Source of the DNA: Collibacillus ludicampi
GTDB taxonomy: Bacteria; Bacillota; Bacilli; Tumebacillales; BOQE01
Length of the DNA stretch: 64,000 bases
Reading direction: 5' to 3'
NCBI RefSeq assembly: GCF_023705585.1
Contig: NZ_BOQE01000001.1
Span: 2,512,710 to 2,576,709 of the forward strand
Shown here: in pieces, positions 8,921 through 16,840 of the stretch
Layout: each line of letters begins with the position of its first letter
Numbering within the stretch: the stretch's first letter is position 1
Notes under the pieces: model-generated
The model's input: only the letters and a program-made list of their open reading frames with translations
What the model was told of the DNA's origin: nothing
Databases searched by the model: none
Position numbers and translations under genes: made by a program

Positions 8921-10675
8921 ATGTCAAGTGGAATGTCGCTAAATCTGACGAAAAAACTACTTATTTTTTCGTTAGTTTTATTATTTATTCCAACTATTAT
9001 ATTAGGTTTAATTTGTTATTATAATGCGAAAAAGGAATTAGACATTTCTGGTGAGATTCGATTAAAAAACAATGTTGATGCTGCAATAGGAATGATTGGT
9101 GAATTGGACGAAAAAGTAAAAAACGGTAATCTTACACTGGATGAAGCCAAAAATATGGTAGTGACAACTTTCATAGGTAAGAAGGGGGGAGATGGAAAGA
9201 GAATTCCATTAAAAAAATTGGATCTTGGTAAAAATGGTTATATGTTTATAAATGATAAAAATGGTGTAACACTATATCATCCTTCATATGAAAAAGAAGG
9301 GAAGCCATCTTGGAATGACCAAGATAAAAATGGAAAGTTTACCACAAGACAAATAGTACAAAACGGGATACATGGAGGAGGCTTTACATATTATTACTGT
9401 ACAAAATTAGACAACCCCAATGAAGTAGCTGAAAAAATAGTCTATTCAGAACTTGACCCGCATTGGGGTTGGATTGTTTCAGCGGGTTCGTATACGGATG
9501 ATTTTAATCAAGGGGCCAATCATATACTTAATGTTTTATTTATTGTATTGGCAAGTGAATTATTCATTGGATCAATAATTGCAATTTTATTTGTCAAGCA
9601 TATATCAAGACCTATTATTTTAGTCTCACAAGCGATTGAAAATGTAGCGAATGGTAATCTGGATATAGAAAGAATAGTGATAAAAAATAAAGATGAAACC
9701 GGAACGCTTGCAAAATCATTCAATCAAATGATAGAGAATCTTCGAGAGTTAATAAAGTTAGTGAGTACGAATGCTGAATTTGTTGCTGCCTCCACAGAAG
9801 AACCATACGCTAGTGTTGTAAAAACCACACAAGCTACAAATCAGATTACACAAACAATTCAAGATATGGCGAACGGATCAGAGATGCAGGCAAATTATGT
9901 AGAAGACAATAAAAAATCTTTGCTAGAAATGACAGCAGGAATTCAACGTATCGCCGAATCGTCTAGTTTTGTATTTGAAACATCGGTCTTGGCTGCCAAA
10001 GAATCAGAACAAGGGAATGAATTCATTCAAAAAGTTGTTCAACAAATGGCATCAATCAATTATTCGGTAGATCAATCGGGAAAAGTAGTAAAGCTGTTAG
10101 AGGATCGATCGAAACAAATAGAGAAGATTACAGGAATGATTGCCGATATATCCCATAAGACTAATCTTTTGGCATTAAATACAGCAATTGAAGCCGCCAG
10201 GGCTGGAGAACATGGACGAGGCTTTACGGTGGTAGCCCATCAAGTTAGAAAACTTGCAGAGGAATCAAAACAATCAGCTGATCAAATAGCGAATTTGATA
10301 CGGGAGATCCAATATAATACGAGTCGAGCCGTTGAGGCTATGGATCAGAGTGCGAAAGAAGTAGAATCTGGAATGAATATTGTTCAAGAAGCAGGCAAAG
10401 CTTTTCAACGTATCTTGAAGGCAGTATATGATGTGTCAAGCCAAATTCAAGAAGTATCAGCAATCTCCGGACAAATAGCAACAAGTTCAAAGGAAGTTTC
10501 AATTTCAATTCAGGAAACTGCCCGAATTACGAAAGAATCGGCATCTAATTCTCAACTTGTGGCAACTGCAACCGAAGAACAATTAGCGCCTATGGAAGAA
10601 TTATCTTTATTAACAGAATCTTTGTCCAAAGTTGCAGAGCAAATGCAATTGTTAACCAAAAAATTTAAAGTATAA
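8921..10675 (+). CDS. Methyl-accepting chemotaxis protein with periplasmic-type Cache sensor
   Basis: A 584-residue chemoreceptor. Order of parts: cytoplasmic N-terminus, TM1 (about 13-34), extracellular single Cache-type sensor (about 35-200, with [19 protein letters not shown] and the [11 protein letters not shown] end motif), TM2 (about 205-230), HAMP (about 232-285) and a long coiled-coil signalling domain with the hairpin tip [16 protein letters not shown] near residue 425. It senses small extracellular ligands and controls CheA. The ATG at 8921 is chosen over upstream TTG 8864 because GTGAGG lies at the right distance. Two small oddities in conserved stretches, EEPYASVV and EEQLAPMEE, carry prolines where receptors usually have serine or methionine, which may weaken the coiled coil. 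Confidence 0.85.
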   Translation: MSSGMSLNLTKKLLIFSLVLLFIPTIILGLICYYNAKKELDISGEIRLKNNVDAAIGMIGELDEKVKNGNLTLDEAKNMVVTTFIGKKGGDGKRIPLKKLDLGKNGYMFINDKNGVTLYHPSYEKEGKPSWNDQDKNGKFTTRQIVQNGIHGGGFTYYYCTKLDNPNEVAEKIVYSELDPHWGWIVSAGSYTDDFNQGANHILNVLFIVLASELFIGSIIAILFVKHISRPIILVSQAIENVANGNLDIERIVIKNKDETGTLAKSFNQMIENLRELIKLVSTNAEFVAASTEEPYASVVKTTQATNQITQTIQDMANGSEMQANYVEDNKKSLLEMTAGIQRIAESSSFVFETSVLAAKESEQGNEFIQKVVQQMASINYSVDQSGKVVKLLEDRSKQIEKITGMIADISHKTNLLALNTAIEAARAGEHGRGFTVVAHQVRKLAEESKQSADQIANLIREIQYNTSRAVEAMDQSAKEVESGMNIVQEAGKAFQRILKAVYDVSSQIQEVSAISGQIATSSKEVSISIQETARITKESASNSQLVATATEEQLAPMEELSLLTESLSKVAEQMQLLTKKFKV

Positions 10676-10697
10676 GTAGTTTATGCTGGACCCTTTG

Positions 10698-10970
10698 TTA
10701 CCCTATGCTATTTCTGGAGCCACAGCTTTTGTCATTGTGAATGTAGCTAACCATCTCAACATTCAGTTTTTGAGTAAATTCTTCCAAGCATACTGCAAAA
10801 GTCATGTTTGCGTTATTACCTAAAACATCAATTGTTCCCCAGGTATATTCTACTTCTTCAACCATGCGACTCACATCTCTCCAAACGAACATCGGACTGA
10901 ATGGCTATGGCTTCTCCGCCATCGTTGATGAATTAACGAACTACTTCATTGGCAAGGAGTTTCAAAATTT
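10698..10970 (-). pseudogene. Relic of a short-chain dehydrogenase/reductase (SDR)
   Basis: On the minus strand, pieces of a classical SDR can be read in two frames. LLANEVVR, a stop, then FINDGGEAIAIQSDVR comes first, followed after a frame change by DVSRMVEEVEYTWGTIDVLGNNAN, the usual DV...GxIDVLVNNA region. The N-terminal TGxxxGIG motif and the catalytic Tyr-Lys are missing. Normal SDRs have ~250 residues; only about 80 are recognisable. There is no usable start site. It is a decayed fragment, probably a former FabG-like or sugar-alcohol dehydrogenase of the neighbouring broken catabolic module. Confidence 0.6.
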
Positions 10971-11011
10971 AGAAATATAAGTCCAATATTACCTAAAGTC
11001 AGTAAGAAACT

Positions 11012-11227
11012 TTATAACCTGAGGCCGATCCTGTCAAGGGGAAGCTCCATGACAGAATCGGCACCAGCATATGGAGAGTAATTAAGAAAGCTAGCCGAAC
11101 GAGCAAGCAAGGTCAAAAAAATGAAAATGGCCTTGCCTAGTCTCTTATTGTCTTTTTTTAAGAAACACAACTTTTCTGTAAAGAGGGCTTGCATTTTTTC
11201 ATAATTGAGAGGATGGGGGTTAGTCAT
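11012..11227 (-). CDS. Hypothetical small ORF downstream of the YitT gene
   Basis: A 71-codon frame starting 20 bases after the YitT-family stop codon on the same strand. It is basic with one hydrophobic stretch (AIFIFLTLLARSASF). I do not recognise it. The purine-rich AAGGGG sits directly against the ATG, too close for a good ribosome site, so it may be a spurious frame or a relic at the edge of the decayed SDR region. Kept only as a low-confidence candidate because it follows the YitT gene closely. Confidence 0.2.
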   Translation of the reverse strand: MTNPHPLNYEKMQALFTEKLCFLKKDNKRLGKAIFIFLTLLARSASFLNYSPYAGADSVMELPLDRIGLRL

Positions 11228-11246
11228 CCCCTTCCACTCGATCTAT

Positions 11247-11882
11247 TCATTTTTCGAACATGATCATCGGTTCATGCAATGGCTGTGAATCATCTTTTTC
11301 GAACCGGATCGTCCAATTAATCACTTTCCCGGTAATGAAGACGGCCAAGATGGTATACAAGACTTTGTTCAGTGGAAGGAAAAACAAGGATAATCCCAAG
11401 ACGATTAAGTCCAGGATAAGAAACACGTTTCCGATGGATATCCCTGTATATTTGCTGGCGAAAATGCAAAGCAGGTCTTCGCCTCCCGTGGCGCCACCTG
11501 ATCGCAAAACGAGGCCTGCGCCCAAACCGGTAACCAGTCCAGACAGAATCGAAGCCACGATCATCGTATGGCTGAAGTCTAATACCAGCGGAGAAAACCA
11601 TTCAAACAATTTGTAGAACAAAGAGAAGGCAATAGCGCCCAAACTCATTCTCAGGATAAATTGGGGACTTTCCCTGAAAAACGCAAGGACGAAAAACGGG
11701 AGATCCAAGAAAAGCACCGAGATCGCAGGGGAAAAATTAAAGACATACTTCATCAAAAGCGAGAGGCCGATAAAGCCGCCATCAGACAAATCGTTTTGGA
11801 AGTTGATGTGGTAATAGCCAAAGGCCAAAATAAACGTACCCAATAAAATCATGATCATTGAGCGAATACTTTGTTTGCTCAT
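11247..11882 (-). CDS. YitT-family membrane protein without the DUF2179 domain
   Basis: A 211-residue integral membrane protein with about five transmembrane helices and the family signature GLVLRSGGATGGEDLL (around residue 125-140). Longer YitT proteins carry a C-terminal cytoplasmic DUF2179 domain of about 80 residues; this one stops soon after the last helix, so it is the short form. The function of the family is not established. Translation starts at ATG 11882 with AGAGG as ribosome site. That site is buried in an RNA hairpin preceded by a second, competing hairpin and a 16-codon leader ORF, so expression is likely controlled at translation. It is monocistronic or followed by a doubtful small ORF. 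Confidence 0.8.
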   Translation of the reverse strand: MSKQSIRSMIMILLGTFILAFGYYHINFQNDLSDGGFIGLSLLMKYVFNFSPAISVLFLDLPFFVLAFFRESPQFILRMSLGAIAFSLFYKLFEWFSPLVLDFSHTMIVASILSGLVTGLGAGLVLRSGGATGGEDLLCIFASKYTGISIGNVFLILDLIVLGLSLFFLPLNKVLYTILAVFITGKVINWTIRFEKDDSQPLHEPMIMFEK

Positions 11883-11890
11883 GTAGGTAA

Positions 11891-12010
11891 CCTCTTTCCG
11901 TAGTGTCTGTCATCAAACCAACTACGGTAGAGGGAAGATCGGTTGTTGAGATCGTATCATCTCTCTTGCCCGTAGTCGGTTGTGTTTTAACGGTTACAAC
12001 CACACTACGG
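11891..12010 (-). promoter_or_regulatory. Putative ermC-like translational attenuator in the YitT leader
   Basis: Read on the minus strand the leader has four complementary arms. Arm 1 (12010-11996, CCGTAGTGTGGTTGT) pairs with arm 2 (11983-11970, ACAACCGACTACGG). Arm 3 (about 11933-11914, including CCTCT and CCGTAGTTGGTTTG) pairs with arm 4 (about 11909-11891, CAGAC, ACTACGG, AGAGG). Arm 4 contains the ribosome site of the YitT gene, so the 3:4 hairpin hides it. Arm 2 can instead pair with arm 3 over about 12 bp (one G-U), which would free arm 4. A short leader ORF ends three bases before arm 1. This is the 1:2/3:4 versus 2:3 switch known from ermC-type attenuators. The pairing is seen in the sequence; function is inferred. 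Confidence 0.6.
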
Positions 12011-12012
12011 CG

Positions 12013-12063
12013 CTAGGTATATGAGAGATCAAATCGTTTCCATATCTGCCTTGAGGGCAACAT
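12013..12063 (-). CDS. Leader peptide of the YitT attenuator (16 codons)
   Basis: A 16-residue ORF, MLPSRQIWKRFDLSYT, with ATG at 12063 and stop TAG at 12015-12013. AAAGGA lies nine bases before the ATG, a good ribosome site. It sits between the promoter and the first hairpin, and its stop codon is three bases from arm 1. A ribosome held at the last codons would cover and melt the foot of hairpin 1:2. No match to a known leader peptide is recognised. It is too short for normal gene finders. Confidence 0.5.
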   Translation of the reverse strand: MLPSRQIWKRFDLSYT

Positions 12064-12092
12064 GGTTTCGAATCCTTTCTGTTATGGATTTA

Positions 12093-12098
12093 ATTATA
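12093..12098 (-). promoter_or_regulatory. -10 box of the YitT leader transcript
   Basis: A perfect TATAAT on the minus strand at 12098-12093. The -35 region is weak (no clear TTGACA at 16-18 bases). Transcription would begin near 12086, leaving about 23 bases before the leader peptide ATG, which fits the attenuator layout. Confidence 0.45.
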
Positions 12099-12232
12099 GT
12101 ATAACACAACGCGTAAAGAGGCGCTTGGTTTTTCGCAAATCAAGGGTCAGAGCCACAAAGATCACCTTTCGTTTATGTTCTTGAAGATTGGCACCATATT
12201 TTTGCTCACATACACACACTTTCATCGTAGAG

Positions 12233-12263
12233 ACATGACGGGATCATTCGTCATGTTTTTTTG
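12233..12263 (+). terminator. Intrinsic terminator upstream of the ROK gene
   Basis: CATGACG, an eight-base loop, CGTCATG and seven T residues form a compact plus-strand terminator. No plus-strand gene precedes it, so it may end a small RNA or antisense transcript across the YitT leader, or shield the ROK promoter from read-through. Confidence 0.6.
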
Positions 12264-12284
12264 TTGTGTCCGCGTTTCCCATTA

Positions 12285-12300
12285 AAAAAGTATACTTTTT
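12285..12300. promoter_or_regulatory. Perfect palindrome upstream of the ROK regulator, possible operator
   Basis: AAAAAGTATACTTTTT is a 16-base perfect palindrome about 140 bases before the ROK gene, at the start of its A/T-rich promoter region. Autoregulation by the ROK protein is a reasonable guess; the sequence alone does not show it. Confidence 0.35.
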
Positions 12301-12371
12301 GTAAAATTGAATAAAAGATATTGTAAAATTAGAGTGAATTTCATGTACATCCCCTTGAGGAGAGAAAACAT

Positions 12372-12446
12372 TTGATCAAAATGGTTATAAGTTTTATCAT
12401 TAAAAGAGTGAATAGCACGTGCATCGGGTTGGGGGATTTGACGTGA
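12372..12446 (+). CDS. Possible 24-codon ORF coupled to the ROK gene
   Basis: TTG at 12372 follows GAGGAGAG at a good distance and opens a 24-codon frame (MIKMVISFIIKRVNS...) whose TGA stop overlaps the GTG start of the ROK gene (GTGA). The arrangement suggests translational coupling or a leader peptide, but a short frame like this can occur by chance. Confidence 0.25.
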   Translation: MIKMVISFIIKRVNSTCIGLGDLT

Positions 12447-13651
12447 TCCATCGATTCCTGAAAAACTCATCCCATAAAAATGAAAACTTGAAACGAATCT
12501 ATCATCTCATACAAAAATATGGATCTGTTTCAAAGAGTACTTTAATTGAACGAACCGGTTTGAAACAGAGCACGTGTGCACGTCTGATCGAAGAACTCCT
12601 TGAGGCCGGATTGATTATTGAAAGCGGGTTCGGGGAATCGAGCGGAGGGCGCAAACCACTTATGTATCAGATTCAACCGGATCTTTATTATGTGATCGGG
12701 GTGGATATTTCGCGCACTCATACAAAAGTTCTACTCATGGATTTGAATCTCACAGTGAAAGAAGATGCAAAGCTTTCAATGGATCAGCAGAGCACACCGG
12801 GTGTGACGATGCGATTTATCGAAAATCAAATTGAAAACATGCTCGAACGGAAGCAGATTGACTTCTCGCGAATCTTGGGAATTGGCATTGGCGCGGTTGG
12901 CCCTCTTGATCGGGAGCACGGAATGATTATCAATCCGCTTCATTTTCCTGCTTTTGGGTGGGAAAACGTCCCTGTCTGCAGGATGCTGGCGGAAAAATTT
13001 CATACAACAGTGTTGTTGGATAACGGTGCGAATACGGCCGTCTTAGGGGAATACCGGAATGGGTTATGGAGAGAAGTAGACAGTCTTGTTTACAATCTCA
13101 CGGGTATAGGATTTCGCTGTGGTGTATTAACCCGCGGACAGGTGGTGCGAGGGCCAGTAGATATGGAGGGGGCTTTCGGACATGTAGTGGTTGATGTTCA
13201 CGGGCATAAGTGTACGTGCGGCGCTTACGGGTGTTTAGAAGCCTATGCGACAATTCTTGCAATCAGAGAAGAAGTTATTCGTCGTCTGAAGAGAGGAAAG
13301 CCTTCTCTCCTGTACGACAGAGTCTTGGATGCGGAACAGGTGGATTTCCAAGACATCTGTTGGGCGGTAAAGGAGAATGATCCGTTATGTTGCGATGTGA
13401 TTGCAGATGCCGCTTTTCATTACGGAATTGGATTATCGAATATGATCTATTTGATTCACCCCGAAATGATAATCTTGGGGGGAGCATTGGTCACGGAAAT
13501 GGATTTGTTTTACCGAGTGGCTACGGAAACCGCTATAAAGAGGGTGAAGCTGTACCCAGGGTATGATGTGAAATTCGGCCGAGGGAGTCTCGGTGAGAAC
13601 GCGGTTGCTGTCGGTGCGGGTTGTATGGTACTTGACTATTATTTACAGTGA
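12443..13651 (+). CDS. ROK-family transcriptional regulator (NagC/XylR type)
   Basis: About 402 residues: an N-terminal winged helix (about 10-75, KSTLIERTGLKQSTCARLIEELLEAGLI) followed by a sugar-kinase-like ROK domain with DISRTHTKVLLMDL, GIGIGAVGPLDRE, DNGANTAVLGE and the zinc motif CTCGAYGCLEAY. Such proteins bind DNA and release it on sensing a sugar or sugar phosphate. The start is GTG 12443, with GGGGGA six bases upstream; the earlier GTG at 12419 lacks a ribosome site. The gene is followed directly by two chromate-transporter halves in the same direction, so it probably controls them and itself. A ROK regulator next to ChrA is an unusual pairing. Confidence 0.85.
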   Translation: MIHRFLKNSSHKNENLKRIYHLIQKYGSVSKSTLIERTGLKQSTCARLIEELLEAGLIIESGFGESSGGRKPLMYQIQPDLYYVIGVDISRTHTKVLLMDLNLTVKEDAKLSMDQQSTPGVTMRFIENQIENMLERKQIDFSRILGIGIGAVGPLDREHGMIINPLHFPAFGWENVPVCRMLAEKFHTTVLLDNGANTAVLGEYRNGLWREVDSLVYNLTGIGFRCGVLTRGQVVRGPVDMEGAFGHVVVDVHGHKCTCGAYGCLEAYATILAIREEVIRRLKRGKPSLLYDRVLDAEQVDFQDICWAVKENDPLCCDVIADAAFHYGIGLSNMIYLIHPEMIILGGALVTEMDLFYRVATETAIKRVKLYPGYDVKFGRGSLGENAVAVGAGCMVLDYYLQ

Positions 13652-13663
13652 GGTATGGACGAA

Positions 13664-14236
13664 ATGGTTCGGACATATAAGGCGACACTTTTATGGAAGA
13701 TTTTCGTGATGTTCTTAAAAGTTAGTCCCATAACCTTTGGGGGAGGATATGCGATGATCCCGTTGTTGGAGAAAGCTGTTACCGAGCAGAAACATTGGCT
13801 AAACAGAGAGGAGATAATCGACGTGTTAGCCGTTTCGCAGATAGTCCCGGGATCAGTCGCTGTTAACGCTGCTACCTTTATCGGATACAAACTGGCTGGA
13901 ACCTCCGGTGCTCTTAGTGCGACATTAGGGATCATAACACCCACCTTCCTGATTGTCGTTCTGTTGGCAGCCTTGTTTTTGGGATACCAACAGAATCCCA
14001 TTATTCAAGCGGCTTTTTTGGGAATTCGACCGGCTGTTGTAGCCTTGATTTTATTTGCAGCGTTTAAGATGGGAAAATCGGCAATTTTAGATAAAACAAC
14101 GACTGTTCTCGCAGTAGCATCCTTAATCATCTTCTGGCTTGTACCTGTTAACCCGCTTGTCATCCTCTTGCTAGGCGGGGCGACTGGCATACTGATAAAG
14201 AGAAACGCGAAAAAACAAGAATCGAAGTCTTTTTAA
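13664..14236 (+). CDS. Chromate transporter family protein, first short subunit
   Basis: A 190-residue (from ATG 13664) member of the short CHR family with the motifs TFGGGYAMIPLLEK and SQIVPGSVAVNAATFIGYK and five to six hydrophobic segments. Short-chain ChrA proteins work as pairs encoded by adjacent genes; the partner begins 44 bases downstream. Known long-chain relatives export chromate by proton antiport. GAGGT nine bases before 13664 supports this start over ATG 13655. It begins 12 bases after the ROK regulator stop, so the three form one operon. Substrate could be chromate or another oxyanion or organic anion; the ROK neighbour makes a sugar-derived signal possible. Confidence 0.8.
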   Translation: MVRTYKATLLWKIFVMFLKVSPITFGGGYAMIPLLEKAVTEQKHWLNREEIIDVLAVSQIVPGSVAVNAATFIGYKLAGTSGALSATLGIITPTFLIVVLLAALFLGYQQNPIIQAAFLGIRPAVVALILFAAFKMGKSAILDKTTTVLAVASLIIFWLVPVNPLVILLLGGATGILIKRNAKKQESKSF

Positions 14237-14280
14237 GAAAGAGCATGTAAAGAAATTACCGAGTACGGGGAGAGGGAACT

Positions 14281-14817
14281 ATGTTATGGAGCTTGTTTGT
14301 ATCATTCCTTAAAATAGGTTGTATCTCCTTTGGTGGTGGTTATGCCATGATACCTGTGATGGAAAACGAGATCCAAAAGCATGGATGGTTAACCGCTCAA
14401 CAATTCACAGACGCAATCGCCATCGCCGGTATGTCCCCTGGCCCAATCGCACCGAATTGCGCCATTTTTGTCGGATACAAAATAGCAGGAATTCTTGGGG
14501 CGATCACTTCCCTATTCGCCATATCGCTTCCTTCACTTCTTCTCATCCTCTTGATCGCATTATTTTTCCGAAAAATACAGGATAAGCCTGTCGTGCAGTC
14601 AGCTTCTTACGGGTTGAGACCGGTGATCACCGGGTTCATCGGTTATGCCGCCATCCGTTTTGCCATTCAAAATCATCTGGTGGGTGGTGAACACTGGTTT
14701 GACGGACGTGGACTCCTCGTTATGTTTGCGGCTTTGGCCGTTCTTCTATTAACGAACATCCACCCCGTTTTGGTGATCTTGTTCTCTGGTGTTCTTGGAA
14801 TCGTAGTTTATCACTAA
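14281..14817 (+). CDS. Chromate transporter family protein, second short subunit
   Basis: A 178-residue partner of the preceding gene, with SFGGGYAMIPVMENE, the GMSPGPIAPNCAIFVGYK motif and about six membrane segments. The two proteins are related to each other and would insert in opposite orientation to form a transporter equivalent to the two-domain ChrA. A good ribosome site (GGGGAGAGGG) precedes the ATG. No terminator is obvious directly after the gene; the 185 bases up to the convergent toxin gene are A/T-rich. Confidence 0.8.
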   Translation: MLWSLFVSFLKIGCISFGGGYAMIPVMENEIQKHGWLTAQQFTDAIAIAGMSPGPIAPNCAIFVGYKIAGILGAITSLFAISLPSLLLILLIALFFRKIQDKPVVQSASYGLRPVITGFIGYAAIRFAIQNHLVGGEHWFDGRGLLVMFAALAVLLLTNIHPVLVILFSGVLGIVVYH

Positions 14818-14964
14818 AAGAGGGTGATGGAACAAAATGATTTGTATCTTTTCGTTACAAAAAAATTTGTAAATAAAATAAAGGGTTTCCGTACGTAATC
14901 TAGTCGATCCAGGAGCGTAACGATGATATTGGCTTAAGTGTCGGATTTCTTATTCATTTAATTG

Positions 14965-15000
14965 TAAAAAAATAAAAAACCCCAACTAAGTCAGAAGAGG
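14965..15000 (-). terminator. Terminator of the PIN toxin-antitoxin operon
   Basis: On the minus strand AAAACCTC, a 13-base loop and GGGGTTTTTTATTTTTTT form a short hairpin with a long T-rich tail just after the toxin gene. Confidence 0.45.
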
Positions 15001-15002
15001 TT

Positions 15003-15515
15003 TTAGGCAGGAAGTAAACCAGCATTGAATTTTTTCAAAAAAGTGAAAGGGTCGAAAAAATGGATATTCTCAAGGATTTGAAGTGCTTCATAGTTACCCA
15101 TCTCCAGATTGTACTCCTTGATTTTCTTTAAAGAGTAGTCATTGGAGATAACATATGATACAGAAGCGCTCAAAGCACATTCAACAAACATTCGATCATC
15201 CCTGTCGGTTATCCATTGTATCGGCCACTCATATTTAAGTTTGACGTGCTCAGAGTTAAAAGCAAAACTTATGAGCAATTTCCTTATATCACGACGACTC
15301 AATTTTTTAGTTTTGTATTTTCTGTGTTGCTTTGTTAATTCGATGTCAATGACTTCGTCTATTTCCAGAAACATTTCCTCAGACATGACAAGTTTTAAAT
15401 GACCTTCTACGACGAGATCTATAATTTGGGTACAAACTCGGGTCAATTGGTGATCGTGGTTGGAGCCTAACAAACCATCCACGAACGTATTTGTATCGAT
15501 GACAACCCGCATCAT
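15003..15515 (-). CDS. PIN-domain toxin (putative RNase), COG2402-like
   Basis: A 170-residue PIN-domain protein. Acidic metal-binding residues are visible in VVIDTNTFVDGLL near the N-terminus, in the EEMFLEIDE segment and in WITDRDDRMFVECAL; a fourth may be in ISNDYSLKK. Family knowledge: such proteins are Mg-dependent RNases, usually toxins of type II toxin-antitoxin systems. The upstream small gene ends in TAATG shared with this start, a one-base overlap typical of such pairs. The RNA target is unknown. Confidence 0.75.
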   Translation of the reverse strand: MMRVVIDTNTFVDGLLGSNHDHQLTRVCTQIIDLVVEGHLKLVMSEEMFLEIDEVIDIELTKQHRKYKTKKLSRRDIRKLLISFAFNSEHVKLKYEWPIQWITDRDDRMFVECALSASVSYVISNDYSLKKIKEYNLEMGNYEALQILENIHFFDPFTFLKKFNAGLLPA

Positions 15516-15730
15516 TAACGATTATTTCTTTTTGCCCTTGCTTGTATGACGGATTCGGCTACTGATTCTGAAGTCCGTTCTCCATTAGCAGCAATTTCAC
15601 GTCCAACTTCCCGAAATACTTCAAGGGCTTTCCTGAGTGACAAAGGTTGGGCACCCTGTTTTTTCAACTGATCCAATGTCATAGACATATCAAATTCCCC
15701 CATCTCGTCTCGATCATTTCCTTGTGTCAC
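15515..15730 (-). CDS. Putative antitoxin of the PIN-domain toxin
   Basis: A 71-residue, charged, helical protein starting at GTG 15730 behind AGGTGG. Its middle (SMTLDQLKKQGAQPLSLRKALEVFREVGREIA) is likely helical, and the basic tail SVIQARAKRNNR could contact the toxin active site. I do not recognise a named antitoxin family; the call rests on size and on the TAATG overlap with the toxin gene. Antitoxins of this kind usually repress their own promoter. Confidence 0.6.
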   Translation of the reverse strand: MTQGNDRDEMGEFDMSMTLDQLKKQGAQPLSLRKALEVFREVGREIAANGERTSESVAESVIQARAKRNNR

Positions 15731-15966
15731 TGTCTGTCACCACCTAGTTTATATTGGACCGGGGTAAACCGTCAATGATACATTTGCAACTAAATAGTAG
15801 TATCCGGTCGTGTACTAATTTTTTATACACCGTAGCTTACGGATAGACCAATTTTCTATTTGACAAGTAGTGTATAACAGAAAATTCACAATATAATTCG
15901 GGATATATTTCATACATACTCATTACAAGCAAAAGAGTTTATAATCATATATGATGAATGATATTT

Positions 15967-15978
15967 ATGGTATACGAT
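15967..15978. promoter_or_regulatory. Possible GntR operators upstream of the 4-HPA cluster regulator
   Basis: ATGGTATACGAT (centre GTATAC) resembles the dyad sites of FCD-type GntR regulators. A second perfect palindrome, ATCATATATGAT, lies at 15944-15955. Both are upstream of the GntR start chosen at 16029, which suggests autoregulation. Confidence 0.35.
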
Positions 15979-16028
15979 TTTTGAAAAAATTATTGAAAAT
16001 CATATATATTTTTGTGTATGATATAAGC

Positions 16029-16721
16029 ATGGAAAATCAAAAAAAAAACATCAGCAAAACACAGTATGCGTATGAAGTCATTCGTTCCCGAATTGTAGAT
16101 GGAATTTATGGGCCTGGTCATCGAGTCGTGATCGATCAAATCGCTAGAGAGTTGAAGTTAAGCGCTATTCCTGTACGAGAAGCCATACGACAACTGGAAT
16201 CAGATGGATTTATTCAATATAAACCGTACAGCGGAGCGATTGTGAGTAAGATTAACGAAGCAGAATACTTGGAAACGTTGACTGTTTTGGCGGTGCTCGA
16301 AGGATATGCAACAGCTCTCAGTTCGAAAACGATTGCGCAAGAAGATTTGAAGCGTCTTGAAATGGTTAATGAAGAAATGAATGAAGCCCTTTTTAACTTT
16401 GAGTTTGAGCAATTCGGGGAACTGAACCGCAAGTTTCATTCAATTATTTACGAACGCTGTGGCAATTCTCGTTTATTAGAAGAGATTCAGCAGGCCTGGC
16501 AACGAATGTCTCAAGTGCGTCAATTCGGCTTTACCTTCGTGCCACAACGTGCTCGTGAATCGGTCAAAGAGCATGCTCGCATCATCCAAATGATGAAAGA
16601 GCGAGCTCCTTTTGCCGAGATCGAAGAATTTGCAAGACAACATAAACTGAATACTGCAAAAGCCTTTCAGGAGCGAAAAGTGGAACCGAAAATAGAACAA
16701 AGTGTCACCAGATTTTTATAA
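16029..16721 (+). CDS. GntR-family regulator with FCD domain, probable regulator of 4-HPA catabolism
   Basis: About 230 residues: an N-terminal winged helix (about 10-75: TQYAYEVIRSRIVDGIYGPG, IPVREAIRQLESDGFI) and a C-terminal all-helical FCD ligand domain with the metal-binding pattern around ELNRKFHSIIYERCGN. Such regulators respond to carboxylic acids. It heads the DapA-HpaE-HpaB-HpaD-Liv block with the first structural gene 120 bases downstream, so control of 4-hydroxyphenylacetate use is likely. The ATG at 16029 is chosen because the domain begins right after it and the upstream frame (from 15951) contains operator-like palindromes. Its ribosome site is weak. Confidence 0.8.
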   Translation: MENQKKNISKTQYAYEVIRSRIVDGIYGPGHRVVIDQIARELKLSAIPVREAIRQLESDGFIQYKPYSGAIVSKINEAEYLETLTVLAVLEGYATALSSKTIAQEDLKRLEMVNEEMNEALFNFEFEQFGELNRKFHSIIYERCGNSRLLEEIQQAWQRMSQVRQFGFTFVPQRARESVKEHARIIQMMKERAPFAEIEEFARQHKLNTAKAFQERKVEPKIEQSVTRFL

Positions 16722-16840
16722 AAACACATAGAAAAAAGTCTAGAAAAACGATGTAGAAAGGAAGATCAATTATTTTTTTATTTAAAAATATCTAAAAATA
16801 AAATGTAGTAAAAATAATATTATTTTAAGGAGGTTTTTTT

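Noticed and set aside
11883-12063. Known metabolite riboswitch (SAM, M-box, guanidine, Mn) for the YitT leader
   Set aside because: None of the conserved cores I know for these classes is present; the short ORF plus four-arm layout fits an attenuator better.
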